DNA of 64,000 nucleotides from DASSUW01 sp963849695 (GCA_963849695.1 CAWKIT010000016.1:1-64000), one strand, 5' to 3'; numbered from the stretch's first letter, positions 1-8,372 are shown. Numbers and translations: made by a program. Notes: generated by a model from the sequence alone, not told the origin.

Positions 1-567
1 CGCCTCGGTCATCCCGGGGACCGCTCGCACGGCCTCGGCTGCCGACCACCCTTGGAACACCACGAGGTCGACGACCTTCTGGTGATCCGGTCGCATCCTC
101 GCCATCACGCGCTCGATCGCGTCGCGGACCTCGACCTCGCCGGTCTCCGGGTCGGCGACGGGCTCGGGAAGCTGGTCGGCGGGCTTCATGCGGCCGGGGC
201 CGCGGCGGTAGAAGTCCGCGATCGCGCGCTGGGTGATCGTGTTCAGCCAGGACCGGAACTCGCCGACGGAGTTGCCCTCGAAGGCTGACGCGATGGCGTC
301 GGCGACCACGTCGCCAGTCAGGTCCTCAACGTACGCGGACGGGAGCTTCATCTGGATCCGGCGCTCGACGTTCCGCCAGTGGCCGTAGACGAGGATCGCG
401 AGGGCGCGCGCGGCGGACGGATGGCCGTTGGTCCGCGCCTCGCGCATGTACGCGATCAGCGCGTCGTCATCGAGGCGCTGGAGCGCGGCGTCGTCGCGGG
501 GTCGGAACAACGGATCGTCAGTCGTGGTTGCAGTGGTGAACCTGACCTGACCGTAACCGGTCGTCAC
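1..567 (-). CDS. ECF-type RNA polymerase sigma factor (3' part beyond window)
   Basis: The reverse strand carries an open frame that runs off the left edge, about 189 codons from a GTG at 567 (a second in-frame GTG lies at 579; neither has a clear ribosome site). The translation contains GEFRSWLNTITQRAIADFYR, a typical sigma-70 region 2.2-2.4, after an N-terminal stretch ending LVYGHWRNVERRIQ. A region 4 helix-turn-helix (DLVVFQGWSAAEAVRAVPGM) begins near the edge. ECF factors direct RNA polymerase to stress or envelope regulons. No anti-sigma gene is visible; if there is one it lies to the left. Family assignment is firm, target regulon unknown. Confidence 0.8.
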   Translation of the reverse strand, partial: MTTGYGQVRFTTATTTDDPLFRPRDDAALQRLDDDALIAYMREARTNGHPSAARALAILVYGHWRNVERRIQMKLPSAYVEDLTGDVVADAIASAFEGNSVGEFRSWLNTITQRAIADFYRRGPGRMKPADQLPEPVADPETGEVEVRDAIERVMARMRPDHQKVVDLVVFQGWSAAEAVRAVPGMTEA

Positions 568-630
568 GAAACCGGGCACCAGCGAGAACTCGGCCGTCAG
601 GCGGCTCGCGGCAGCGGCGACTGAGCGGGC

Positions 631-1029
631 ATGGAGCTCGAGACCACGCTTGACGTCGACCTTGTAGCAGTCGAGACCGCCGAACACGTCGAAGTTCTGA
701 TCGATCTCGCGACGGCCACGGGCGCGCACGCCGTACGCCTCGTGGTCCGCCCGGCGGACACCGTCCCGGCGTTCACGCTCTGGGACGACCTGCCCGTCCG
801 CGGCGTCGACGACGGCGTGATCGTGGAGCTCGGCGACCTCCACGCCGGCGAGCGCCGGCAGGTCCTGCTCGGCTTCGAGGTCCCAGGCTTGTGCGGGCTG
901 GGCGTCGCGGGCATCTGTGAACTCGAGCTCCGGTGGGTCGATGCCCCGTCGACGATCGAGAACGTCGTGATGCTGGCGGTCGACGTCAACGTCGGAGCCG
1001 GCGACGCCGCCGCGGCCGGCAGGTCATGA
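631..1029 (+). CDS. Orphan 132-aa beta-rich protein, resembles region behind a VWA domain
   Basis: This small open frame has an in-frame stop just upstream (622-624). The sequence is dominated by alternating beta-strand patterns such as VEVLIDLATATGAHAVRLVV and GVIVELGDLHAGERRQVLL. These resemble the beta-sandwich that follows the von Willebrand factor A domain in bacterial VWA proteins, but no VWA metal-site motif (DxSxS) is present. It may be a C-terminal fragment of a longer gene or a free-standing domain. It is divergent from the sigma factor. The similarity is from memory of the family and is tentative. Confidence 0.4.
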   Translation: MELETTLDVDLVAVETAEHVEVLIDLATATGAHAVRLVVRPADTVPAFTLWDDLPVRGVDDGVIVELGDLHAGERRQVLLGFEVPGLCGLGVAGICELELRWVDAPSTIENVVMLAVDVNVGAGDAAAAGRS

Positions 1030-1133
1030 CTCCTGCCTGAGCGGGCTTCGAGGACGGTCCCTCTCCTCGCGGCGGTCGAGCGCCTCGCGTCCTGACGGTC
1101 ATCGGCAAGGCCGCCGGTACCGTTCGTCCCGGC

Positions 1134-1442
1134 ATGACAGACGAGCGCGGCGAGAAGGAGAGGCGCCGGGCCGCCCGCAAGCAGCTGGGCGAGTACCACG
1201 AGCGCGAGCTGCTGGCGCTGCTGGAGCGGGTGCGCGACGGATTCGCGCGGCTCGATGCCGGCGAGCTCGACGCCTTCGAACTCGACGAGCTGATCCACCG
1301 CTACAAGCGCTCGGCGAAGGAGCTGTGGAAGTTCTGCAGCCTCAATCGCCCGGAATCCGCCGTGTGGATGCTCGAAGACGCTCGGGAGCAGGGCGACGAG
1401 CTCGACTGGTGGGCCGCCGGTGAGCCGCGACGGCGCCGGTGA
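1134..1442 (+). CDS. Small charged helical protein, function unknown
   Basis: The product has 102 residues, is rich in Glu, Arg and Leu, and is probably all helical: EYHERELLALLERVRDGFAR, then an LDAFELDELIHRYKRSAKEL segment. It has no signal peptide, membrane segment or metal-binding cysteines. ATG start at 1134. It looks like the short acidic/basic helical proteins of unknown function common in Actinobacteria. Coding is supported by actinobacterial codon usage and a compact, non-repetitive composition. No function is proposed. Confidence 0.6.
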   Translation: MTDERGEKERRRAARKQLGEYHERELLALLERVRDGFARLDAGELDAFELDELIHRYKRSAKELWKFCSLNRPESAVWMLEDAREQGDELDWWAAGEPRRRR

Positions 1443-1521
1443 GTCGTGAGACTGCACCAACTGTGTGACAAATCACGCATGGCGGCCGGAGGGCGGCCGG
1501 AGCTGTGGCAAGTTGGCGCTC

Positions 1522-2085
1522 ATGTCCGCGACGAATGGAGAAGTGACTGCCGCCGACCGGGCCGCGCTGCTGCAGGAAGGCATCGTCGTCCTGGAGACCG
1601 AGGGAACGGGCGGGTCGCTGCGGCTGGGGGTCGCCGGTGTGGACGAGGAACGCGTTCGCGAGACGGTGGCTCACCGATTTGGTGATGATGCCGAGGTCGA
1701 TTGGCTCGGCGAGCTGCCCCGGCGGCTCCAACCGCTTCGCTGTCTAGGACACATGGAGCGCGAGCCCGGGCGGCTGCAACTGCGGTTCGCGCTGTGCGGC
1801 GACGAGCACATGGTCGACGAGATCGCGATCGCCGAAGACGATTCGACGGTCGTCGTGTTCGCGACGGTGTGCACCTCCGTCGCCGCCGAGACCGGCGAGT
1901 GGTGGGAGGGGCCGTGGCACGTGTATCTCGAGCAGCCGCTCGGCGACCGGACCGTGATCGACGGCACTCGCGGCCGCCCGGTGCCCTACAAGAACGTGTG
2001 GGCCGAGCTCGAGGCGGAGGACGCTAGGGCTGAGCGGCGACGGGGCGCTCGGTCGCGACGACGTGGAGGGTCGGGCTGCCGGTGA
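1522..2085 (+). CDS. Hypothetical protein, unknown function
   Basis: I start this gene at the ATG at 1522 (MSATNGEVTAADRAALLQEG) rather than the upstream ATG at 1465, because the extra residues look like non-coding arginine/glycine-rich sequence. The product is about 187 aa with mixed alpha/beta character and an acidic central part (DEHMVDEIAIAEDDSTVVVF). The last 25 residues become Arg/Gly-rich and overlap a relic on the other strand, so the true stop context may have been altered by rearrangement. No recognised domain. Confidence 0.5.
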   Translation: MSATNGEVTAADRAALLQEGIVVLETEGTGGSLRLGVAGVDEERVRETVAHRFGDDAEVDWLGELPRRLQPLRCLGHMEREPGRLQLRFALCGDEHMVDEIAIAEDDSTVVVFATVCTSVAAETGEWWEGPWHVYLEQPLGDRTVIDGTRGRPVPYKNVWAELEAEDARAERRRGARSRRRGGSGCR

Positions 2086-2157
2086 GGTCCTCGACGCGAT
2101 GTGGGGAGCGAGGCCGAGCCAGCGGGACAGGTGGCGCGGCTGGGTTGCGATGATCAG
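2024..2157 (-). pseudogene. Truncated, frameshifted C-terminal relic (stress/permease-associated alpha/beta family)
   Basis: The reverse strand reads LIIATQPRHLSRWLGLAP in one frame and, after a one-base shift near 2105, HRVEDLTGSPTLHVVATE followed by a short tail and a TAG stop at 2024-2026. Joined, this matches the C-terminal end of proteins with the signature ISTHPxxxSRWLR...VxHVV, found in actinobacterial universal-stress-like proteins (family from memory). A TAG lies directly upstream at 2158-2160, so the N-terminal part is gone. It overlaps the tail of the plus-strand gene ending at 2085. Confidence 0.5.
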
Positions 2158-2203
2158 CTAATCAAGAGTTTCGGCGCGGACGCCCGACTAGACTCGCGGC
2201 CGC

Positions 2204-3538
2204 ATGTCAGTCCGCCCGGGAGCGATCCTCCTGTCGGAGGTGATCGGCGCGCTGTCCTACGCGCTCGACATCACGGAGGGAGAGCCGCCCGGCCACGCGG
2301 CGCGGTCGTGCATGGTCGGGATGCGGCTCGCCGAGGAGCTGCGGCTGGATGCCGCGACCCGGTCGGACCTCTTCTACGCGCTGCTGCTCAAGGACGCCGG
2401 CTGCACCGCGAACGCCGCGCGGATGGCGGCGCTGTTCGGAGCCGACGACCACCAGGCCAAGCACAGCGCCAAGCGCATCGACTGGGCGAGGCCCTTCCCG
2501 GCGTTCGTGTGGTCGGTGAAGACGGTTGCGCCCGGGCGCTCGCCGCGTGCGCGGCTGGACCGCCTGCTCGCCATCAAGGACGAGGGCGAGGTGACGCGCT
2601 CGCTGATGCAGGCGCGGTGCGACCGCGGGGCCGAGATCGCGCTCATGATCGGCTTGTCGCACGAGACGGCCGAGGCGATCCGCACGCTCGACGAGCACTG
2701 GGACGGGCGCGGCCAGCCATTCGGGCTCGCCGGCGACCAGATCCCGCTGCTCGGCCGGATCCTGTGCCTGGCGCAGACCGTGGAGATCTTCCACGCCGAG
2801 GGCGGCGTCGATGCCGCCTATTCAGTCGCAACCGGGCGCTCGCGCGGCTGGTTCGACCCCGGCTTGGTGGAGGCGCTCGAGGCATTTCGGGAGGACGCCG
2901 GCTTCTGGGCCTCGCTCGCCGAGCCCGACGTCACCCAGTGGGAGCCGGAGGACCAGGTGCTCGCGGTCGACGACGATCGGCTGCTGCAGATCGCCGGCGC
3001 CTTCGGCGCGATCGTCGACATGAAGTCCCCCTGGACGTCCGAACACTCGGACCGGACGAGCGTGGTCGCGACGGGGATGGGAGCGGTGCTCGGGTTCGAC
3101 ACCGACGAGATCGAGGACCTACGCTACGTCGCGCTGCTGCACGACATCGGCAAGCTGGCCATCTCCAGCCGCATCCTCGACAAGCCCACGCGGCTCACCG
3201 ACGCCGAGTACGCGCGCGTGAAGGAGCACCCGCTGTTCACGCAGTGGGTCCTCGAGCGGGTGAGCTGCTTCGAGCCGCTCGCGCCGGTCGCCGCAGCTCA
3301 CCACGAGCGCCTGGACGGCAGCGGCTACCCACGCGGGCTGGTGGCCGACGACCTGACGATGCCGATGCGCGTGCTCGCGCTGGCGGACGTGTACGACGCG
3401 CTCACGTCCGACCGGCCGTATCGCCGGGGACTGGACGCGGAGGACGCGCTCGATCTCATCCGACTCGACGTGCCGAGCCGGTTGGATGCCTACGCCTTCG
3501 CCGCTCTCGAGGCGCTGCTCGCAGAGACGTCACGCTGA
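2204..3538 (+). CDS. HD-GYP domain protein with degenerate second HD domain
   Basis: The protein has 444 aa. The C-terminal half is an HD-GYP domain: LLHDIGKLAI with the HD pair at residues 313-314, HHERLDGSGYPRG at 366-378, then DVYDALTSDRPYR. HD-GYP proteins usually hydrolyse cyclic di-GMP. The N-terminal half (about 1-230) has the same fold footprint but is degenerate: LLKDAGCT at 62-69 replaces the HD motif and EHWDGRGQP at 164-172 replaces the GYP loop. There is no receiver domain or membrane segment. The protein is a paralogue of the gene at 23901. The ATG at 2204 was chosen because the homologous region begins directly after it. Confidence 0.85.
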   Translation: MSVRPGAILLSEVIGALSYALDITEGEPPGHAARSCMVGMRLAEELRLDAATRSDLFYALLLKDAGCTANAARMAALFGADDHQAKHSAKRIDWARPFPAFVWSVKTVAPGRSPRARLDRLLAIKDEGEVTRSLMQARCDRGAEIALMIGLSHETAEAIRTLDEHWDGRGQPFGLAGDQIPLLGRILCLAQTVEIFHAEGGVDAAYSVATGRSRGWFDPGLVEALEAFREDAGFWASLAEPDVTQWEPEDQVLAVDDDRLLQIAGAFGAIVDMKSPWTSEHSDRTSVVATGMGAVLGFDTDEIEDLRYVALLHDIGKLAISSRILDKPTRLTDAEYARVKEHPLFTQWVLERVSCFEPLAPVAAAHHERLDGSGYPRGLVADDLTMPMRVLALADVYDALTSDRPYRRGLDAEDALDLIRLDVPSRLDAYAFAALEALLAETSR

Positions 3539-3721
3539 TCCGTCGGCAGAGTCGTCCTCCCACGAGCGCTCGTCGGGGCCCACCGGCTGGCCGTACTCCG
3601 GGCACGCCTCGTTGCGGCACTCCCAGTCGTGCTCGGGGCCGCCGAGCGCCTCGCTGGCCGGCTGCCCGCAGGTCGGGCACACGGGGGGTGAGCTCACGAC
3701 GCCGTTTGTACAACACCTCAC
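3530..3721 (-). CDS. Small zinc-ribbon protein
   Basis: The product is 63 aa, with a CxxC pair (VCPTCGQPASEAL) and a second pair (WECRNEACPEYG) spaced as in a zinc ribbon, and an acidic tail. A GTG nine codons in (VVSSPPVCPTCG) is a possible alternative start. It is convergent with the HD-GYP gene and overlaps its last nine bases. Its cysteine geometry argues for real coding; function unknown. Confidence 0.6.
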   Translation of the reverse strand: MRCCTNGVVSSPPVCPTCGQPASEALGGPEHDWECRNEACPEYGQPVGPDERSWEDDSADGSA

Positions 3722-3750
3722 CGACCGGTGGGCGTGGGATCATCGGTCAC

Positions 3751-4308
3751 GTGTCCGATCCCGATGCGGATCGTGAGCCGGGCCGGCTCGCCGAGCTGCG
3801 GGTCTCGGCTCGCGGATGGCACGGCGTCCAGCTCGCGGTCATCGGCTTCATCGGGCTCTGCGGCGTGCTCCAGGAAGGCCGGCCCGACAACCCGTGGTGG
3901 CTGCAGGTGTGGGCCGGGGTGCTGGCGCTCGTCGCGCTCGCGCTCGCCGTCATCGCCACGTTCCTCGTCGCGCTCGTCGCCTGGCCGCTGTACGGCGGTC
4001 GTAAGCCCGAGCTCACCGAAGACCCGGCGACCCTTCGGCGCGAGGGCCGGCGGCTCAAGCAGGGCTTGCTCCTGACCTTCGCCGCGCTCGCGGCGCTCGC
4101 CCTCGGCACCGCGAGCGGCTGGTGGCCGCAGGAGGACGGCGACGGAGGCGGCGGCGACCTCGTCGCGGTCGAGGCCACGAACGGCGAGCGCGTCTGCGGC
4201 GTGCTCCAGGAGTCGAACCCGGGCAGCGTCGGCGTCTCGGTCGAGGGCAACCCCGTGGTCGTCTCGCTCCAGGACGTCGCCGCGGTGGCGCCCGTCGACA
4301 GCTGCTAA
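3751..4308 (+). CDS. Membrane protein with three predicted helices, unknown function
   Basis: A GTG at 3751 opens a 185-aa protein (VSDPDADREPGRLAELRVSA). Three hydrophobic segments are visible: about residues 27-42, 52-79 (VWAGVLALVALALAVIATFL) and 106-124. A cytoplasmic loop (YGGRKPELTEDPATLRREGR) lies between the second and third. A polar C-terminal domain of about 60 residues follows a glycine/aspartate linker. The frame extends far upstream, but that part is the shadow of the HD-GYP gene. Confidence 0.65.
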   Translation: MSDPDADREPGRLAELRVSARGWHGVQLAVIGFIGLCGVLQEGRPDNPWWLQVWAGVLALVALALAVIATFLVALVAWPLYGGRKPELTEDPATLRREGRRLKQGLLLTFAALAALALGTASGWWPQEDGDGGGGDLVAVEATNGERVCGVLQESNPGSVGVSVEGNPVVVSLQDVAAVAPVDSC

Positions 4309-4310
4309 GC

Positions 4311-4499
4311 TCACTCGGCCGGCAGGATGATCCAGAGAACCAGGTAGATCAGGATCTGCGGGCCGGGCAGCAGGCAGGAGAGCACGAACAGCACCCGCAC
4401 CTGCCACGCCTTGAGGCCGAACCGGCGGGCGAGCGCCGCGCAGACGCCGGCGATCATGCGTCCGCTGCTGGGTCGAACCAACGCAGTCGATTTGGCCAT
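4311..4499 (-). CDS. PspC domain protein
   Basis: The 62-aa product carries the PspC signature: LVRPSSGRMIAGVCAALARR followed by a single membrane helix with the usual PGPQILIYLVLWIILPAE ending. PspC proteins belong to the phage-shock envelope stress response; short single-domain forms like this are common in Actinobacteria and usually lack a known partner. It is convergent with the membrane protein at 3751-4308, two bases away. Confidence 0.85.
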   Translation of the reverse strand: MAKSTALVRPSSGRMIAGVCAALARRFGLKAWQVRVLFVLSCLLPGPQILIYLVLWIILPAE

Positions 4500-4549
4500 C
4501 GCCCGAGCCTAGCGCTTTTGCAACCCAGGAAAGGGCTTTCGCGCGTTGC

Positions 4550-4578
4550 TTGACAAAGCCAAAACCCGGTCGTAGTTT
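4550..4578 (+). promoter_or_regulatory. Sigma-70-like promoter for the cupredoxin operon
   Basis: TTGACA at 4550-4555, a 17-nt spacer and TAGTTT at 4573-4578 lie about 115 nt upstream of the cupredoxin start. The box is unusually AT-rich for this genome. A similarly spaced promoter lies at 8344-8372. Confidence 0.6.
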
Positions 4579-4691
4579 TCGACGCGGGTTTTCGCCTGCG
4601 GGTGCGAAAGCGGGAGGCAGATGCCGGACTCAGAAGCTGGCGTCGCGGCGGGCGCGACGCCGACCAATGCCCAGGCAAGGGGGGCAACGAT

Positions 4692-5420
4692 ATGAGCTCA
4701 GTGCCGAGACGCGCGCGGCGCCTGGCGGCGCTCGTGCTCGCGACGGCCGCGGCCGCTACGGCCGCTGTGATCGCGGGCGACGCGCCCGGCGGCGGCGGCG
4801 CTACGGCGCGCGCGGCGGCCAACGTGACGATCACCGCTCGGGACTTCTTCTGGAGCCCTGACACGGTGGCGATCCAGGTCGGGGACACCGTGACCTGGAC
4901 CAACACGCAGGGCTTCCACAACGTCCTGCTCGGTGATTCCCGGCTCAACCAGCCGGGGTTCCCGAGCGATCCGGCGTGGAACCCGCCGCCGCAGCAGACC
5001 TTCAACGAGCCGGGCAGCTACACGTTCATCTGCGAGGTCCATCCCGGCATGACGGGGACGGTCAACGTCGGGGGCGGTGAGCCCACCCCGACGCCGACTC
5101 CGACGCCGACGCCGACCCCGGCGGTGCCGCCGCCCGGCGGTGCGCCCGCGGACACGACCGCGCCGTCGATCAGCGGCCTCACCGTGTCCGGCTTGAACTC
5201 CCGTGTCCAGGTACGCCTCACCGTCGATGAGCGCGCGACCGTGAACGTCCGCTTCGTCACCGAGGGCGACGTCACGACGATGCGCCGGCAGGTCGAGTCC
5301 GGCACCTGGACGCTGGAACGCCCGCTCGCGACCGGCCGCTACTCCTACGAGCTGTGGGCGGTCGACGCGATGGGCAACCGTTCGTCGACCTACCCCGGGG
5401 AGGTGAGGGTCAGTGGCTAG
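4692..5420 (+). CDS. Secreted cupredoxin (plastocyanin-like) with TP linker and C-terminal beta domain
   Basis: The ATG at 4692 follows AAGGGGGG, a strong ribosome site. The product is 242 aa. Residues 1-38 form a signal peptide (basic start, Ala-rich core). Residues 44-125 are a type 1 copper domain with TQGFHNVLL supplying one His ligand and ICEVHPGMTG supplying the Cys-x2-His-x2-Met ligands. A Thr-Pro repeat linker follows, then about 85 residues resembling a fibronectin-III/Ig-like domain ending WAVDAMGNRSSTYPG. It overlaps the multicopper oxidase by 8 nt, so it probably passes electrons to, or receives them from, that enzyme outside the cell (inference). Confidence 0.88.
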   Translation: MSSVPRRARRLAALVLATAAAATAAVIAGDAPGGGGATARAAANVTITARDFFWSPDTVAIQVGDTVTWTNTQGFHNVLLGDSRLNQPGFPSDPAWNPPPQQTFNEPGSYTFICEVHPGMTGTVNVGGGEPTPTPTPTPTPTPAVPPPGGAPADTTAPSISGLTVSGLNSRVQVRLTVDERATVNVRFVTEGDVTTMRRQVESGTWTLERPLATGRYSYELWAVDAMGNRSSTYPGEVRVSG

Positions 5421-6873
5421 CATCACGCCGCCCGAGCGGCTCCTGACGCGGCGGATCGCGCTCGAGCGCGGCTTCGCCTCGGTCGCTGCGCTGTGCCTGC
5501 TCCCGGCAGCAGCGCGGAACTCCACCGCCGTCCGCACGATCTCCACTGCCGTTGCGGCGGCCGTCGACCCGTACCAGGTCGACCTCCAGCTGCCGCCGAC
5601 GTTGGTACCGGTCTCCAGCAGCGGCACCGAAGATCGCTACGAGCTCACGATCCGCGAGGGGCGGACCGAGATCATCCCCGGCACATTGACGCCGGTCTAC
5701 GGCTACGACGGCGTCTATCCCGGACCGACGATCCGTGCCCGGAAGGGCCGCACGGCGGTGGTCCGGGTGACGAACGGGCTGACTTTCAACCAGAACATCC
5801 ACCTGCACGGCGGGATCGTGCCGGCCGCCGTCGACGGCCACCCGATGCAGCTGATCGCGCCCGGGGGCTCGTTCACGTACACGTACCCGAACATCCAGGA
5901 CGCGGCGACGCTGTGGTACCACGACCACGCACACGGCCTGTCGGCGCGGACGATGTTCTACGGCCTGGCCGGCTTCTACATCGTCGAGGACGACCTCGAG
6001 AGCTCACTCCAGCTCCCGAGCGGCGACTTCGATGTGCCGCTCGTGATCCAGGACCGTGCGTTCAACGAGGACGGGTCGCTGCTCTACACCGAGAACGTCG
6101 ACGAGGGCTTCCTCGGCGACACGATCGTCGTCAACGGCTCGGTGTCGCCGCGGTTCCCGGTCAAGAAGGCGCTCTACCGGCTGCGCTTCCTGAACGCCTC
6201 GAACGCGCGCGAATATAGGCTCGCGCTGTCCAACGGCGCTCCGCTGGTCCAGGTCGCGGGCGACGGCGGGCTTCTGGAGGCGCCGGTCAGCCGCACCGCC
6301 GTGCCGCTCGCGCCGGCCGAGCGGGTCGACGTCGTCGTCGACTTCCGGCGCCTGCGCACCGGCGCCCAGGTCGAGCTGCGCAATACGCTCGGCAGCGGCG
6401 GAACCGAGGCCGTACTCCGGTTCGACGTGACCGGTCGCAGCGCCAATTCGGGCCGCGTGCCGGCACAGCTGCGGCCGCGCGAGGCGATCTCCGCACCGGT
6501 CGCCACCCGCCGCTGGGATCTGATGTTCTCGACCGCCGGGGCGCCGGAGTGGCAGATCTCGGGCGCCGGCTTCGACATGGACCGGATCGACGCGCGCGCT
6601 CAGCTCGGCACGACCGAGCGCTGGCAATTCGTCAACGGCTCGCACCGGCCGCACCCGATGCACATCCACGGCGTCCACTTCCGGGTGCTCGACCGCACGA
6701 ATGGCGCGGTCCATCCCGGCGATCGCGCGTGGAAGGACACGGTGATGGTGGCCGTCGACGAGACCGTGATCGTGCAGCCGCGGTTCGCGCCGTACCCCGG
6801 CCGGTTCGTGTTCCACTGCCACAACCTGGAGCATCAGGAGAAGGCGATGATGCTCCAGCTCGAGGTCGTGTGA
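5413..6873 (+). CDS. Multicopper oxidase (laccase-like/CueO-type)
   Basis: A GTG at 5413, preceded by GGGGAGGTGAG, begins a 486-aa protein. The N-terminus has a twin-arginine-like signal (LLTRRIALERGF plus hydrophobic stretch), suggesting folded export through Tat. All four copper-binding blocks are present: HLHGG (about 130), WYHDHAHG (about 171), HPMHIHGVHF (about 414) and HCHNLEHQEKAMM (about 467), the last supplying the type 1 Cys and axial Met. These enzymes oxidise metals or phenolics and reduce oxygen to water. The gene is translationally coupled to the cupredoxin. Confidence 0.93.
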   Translation: MASITPPERLLTRRIALERGFASVAALCLLPAAARNSTAVRTISTAVAAAVDPYQVDLQLPPTLVPVSSSGTEDRYELTIREGRTEIIPGTLTPVYGYDGVYPGPTIRARKGRTAVVRVTNGLTFNQNIHLHGGIVPAAVDGHPMQLIAPGGSFTYTYPNIQDAATLWYHDHAHGLSARTMFYGLAGFYIVEDDLESSLQLPSGDFDVPLVIQDRAFNEDGSLLYTENVDEGFLGDTIVVNGSVSPRFPVKKALYRLRFLNASNAREYRLALSNGAPLVQVAGDGGLLEAPVSRTAVPLAPAERVDVVVDFRRLRTGAQVELRNTLGSGGTEAVLRFDVTGRSANSGRVPAQLRPREAISAPVATRRWDLMFSTAGAPEWQISGAGFDMDRIDARAQLGTTERWQFVNGSHRPHPMHIHGVHFRVLDRTNGAVHPGDRAWKDTVMVAVDETVIVQPRFAPYPGRFVFHCHNLEHQEKAMMLQLEVV

Positions 6874-6879
6874 GCGAAC

Positions 6880-6906
6880 GCGGGGCCGGCCGCCGGCCGG
6901 CCCCGC
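6880..6906. terminator. Hairpin between convergent genes
   Basis: An 11-bp perfect stem (GCGGGGCCGGC at 6880-6890 and its complement at 6896-6906, 5-nt loop) lies directly after the multicopper oxidase stop and just beyond the stop of the convergent DUF1080 gene. There is no T-run, so a bidirectional terminator is likely but not certain. Confidence 0.55.
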
Positions 6907-6913
6907 GAATCGT

Positions 6914-8275
6914 TCAGTTGCGGATCTCGCGCGCGGGCGCGAGCTTCCAGGCCGTCGCGCCGTCGTTGGTCGCCGCGACCTGGCAGTACACGAGCTTGCC
7001 GACGTCATCGCCGGTGACCGTGTACCTGCGGCCCTCGCCGACCTTCAGCGGGCCGCGGTACGGCAACGGCAGCGACCCGAACTGCGGATCGGCCGGCGCG
7101 TTGAAGCTGCCGAGGTCCTCCTGAGCGGGCGCGTTGTAGTGCACGTGCCCAGGCCCGATCTGGTTGCTGCGGAACCACGTGTAGTCGTAGTCGAGCTGAC
7201 CTCCGCGGCTCCACTCGCCGCGGTCGCAGCTCAGCTCCATGCCGACCTTGCCGGAGCCGCCGACGTCGGGTGGCTCGGTGTTGCGCGGGATGTCGCCCTC
7301 GCCGAGCTGCTTGACCTGGATCTCGCGATAGAAGATCCGGTCGGTGCCGCCGTGGGTCTGGAGCCCGAAGTAGCCGCGCGGGAACTGGCGCGCCGGGGTC
7401 GGCGGGTCGCCGTTGCGCGAGGCCAGCCGCGGCTGGCTGTTGTCGAACTGGTTGATGACGTTTCCGTCGACCAGGACCGTGTACTGCTGGCCCACCATCC
7501 GGATCTCCATCGAGTGCCAGACGCCCTGCTCCTGGCGCTCGTAGTTCCGCGCCTGCCTCGCGTTGATGTTCGCAAAGCCGTACATCGAGCCGGTCTTGAC
7601 CGCGTCGCTGCCGGGGATCTGGAGCGCCTCGTTGATCTGGATCTCGTGGCCGCAGTAGACCGACAGCCAGTGCTGGTGGTTGTTGGCGTTGGAGCCGTTG
7701 ACCGCCGGCCCGGTGCCCGCCAGGTTGGTGACGTTGTTGGGGCCGTTGCGGGCGCAATAGGCGCCCTCGTAGCGGTACGGCGGCGGGAACGGCAGGTCGC
7801 CGCCCGGCCAGTCATACGTCGTCGACGGCGCGGGCGCCGGCAGGCCGCAGAACGATGGCGCCGCGCCGGGGCACAGGTCGTAGTTGTAGCCCGTCGGCTT
7901 CTGGGCCAGGACCTCAGCCGTGGTGCCGACGTAGCGTGGCTCCGGGAAGCGGACCATCACGCCGCCGTTCGGCGTGGCGCCCGCCGGCCACATGTATTGG
8001 AGCTTGACTACGACGTCGCCGAGCGCGCGGACCGGATACCACTTCATGCCGAAGCCCGACGTGTTCGGATTCATCGCTCCGAGCGCCGGATCGAGCGTGA
8101 CGGCAGTGGCGCCGTTGGCCGAAAGCCACTTGTCGAACGAGGCGTCGGAGCCGGTCGCCGTGCCGTCGAATATGTACTCGAACCCCGGCTCAGGTGGCGG
8201 GGCCGTGTACTGCGCGTGCGCCGACGGTGCGAGCGCGAGCATGACGAGCGCTGTCAGCGCTATGCGGTGTTTCAT
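6914..8275 (-). CDS. Secreted DUF1080 / 3-keto-disaccharide hydrolase-like protein
   Basis: The start is the ATG at 8275, preceded on the coding strand by GGGAGGGAGG, and it gives a clean signal peptide (MKHRIALTALVMLALAPSAHAQ). The 453-aa protein contains the concanavalin-like DUF1080 fold: FDGTATGSDASFDKWL, then GGVMVRFPEPRY, WHSMEIRMVGQQYTVLVDG and GYFGLQTHGG. Members of this family hydrolyse 3-keto-glycosides. About 100 C-terminal residues form an Ig-like repeat ending VGKLVYCQVAATNDG. It is divergent from the ThuA/sugar dehydrogenase gene, which suggests a joint extracellular sugar-oxidation and cleavage function (inference). Confidence 0.8.
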   Translation of the reverse strand: MKHRIALTALVMLALAPSAHAQYTAPPPEPGFEYIFDGTATGSDASFDKWLSANGATAVTLDPALGAMNPNTSGFGMKWYPVRALGDVVVKLQYMWPAGATPNGGVMVRFPEPRYVGTTAEVLAQKPTGYNYDLCPGAAPSFCGLPAPAPSTTYDWPGGDLPFPPPYRYEGAYCARNGPNNVTNLAGTGPAVNGSNANNHQHWLSVYCGHEIQINEALQIPGSDAVKTGSMYGFANINARQARNYERQEQGVWHSMEIRMVGQQYTVLVDGNVINQFDNSQPRLASRNGDPPTPARQFPRGYFGLQTHGGTDRIFYREIQVKQLGEGDIPRNTEPPDVGGSGKVGMELSCDRGEWSRGGQLDYDYTWFRSNQIGPGHVHYNAPAQEDLGSFNAPADPQFGSLPLPYRGPLKVGEGRRYTVTGDDVGKLVYCQVAATNDGATAWKLAPAREIRN

Positions 8276-8343
8276 GGGGCCTCCCTCCCTAGTGCCGCAT
8301 CGCGACGAAGCATACGCGTTTCGCCCTCGGGAACCAAAAGTGC

Positions 8344-8372
8344 TTGACACGGGCGCGGAAAGGTGAAACTTT
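8344..8372 (+). promoter_or_regulatory. Sigma-70-like promoter for the ThuA/sugar dehydrogenase gene
   Basis: TTGACA at 8344-8349, 17 nt, then AACTTT at 8367-8372. It lies in the 153-bp divergent region between the DUF1080 gene and the gene starting at 8429, about 57 nt before the ATG. Confidence 0.55.

Noticed and set aside
2101..4308. 735-codon frame spanning the HD-GYP gene
   Set aside because: Only its last 185 codons (from 3751) look like protein; the rest is an out-of-frame shadow.
5085..5122. ACGCCG repeat as a microsatellite or phase-variable tract
   Set aside because: It encodes the in-frame Thr-Pro linker of the cupredoxin, and units differ at third positions, as expected from protein-level selection.
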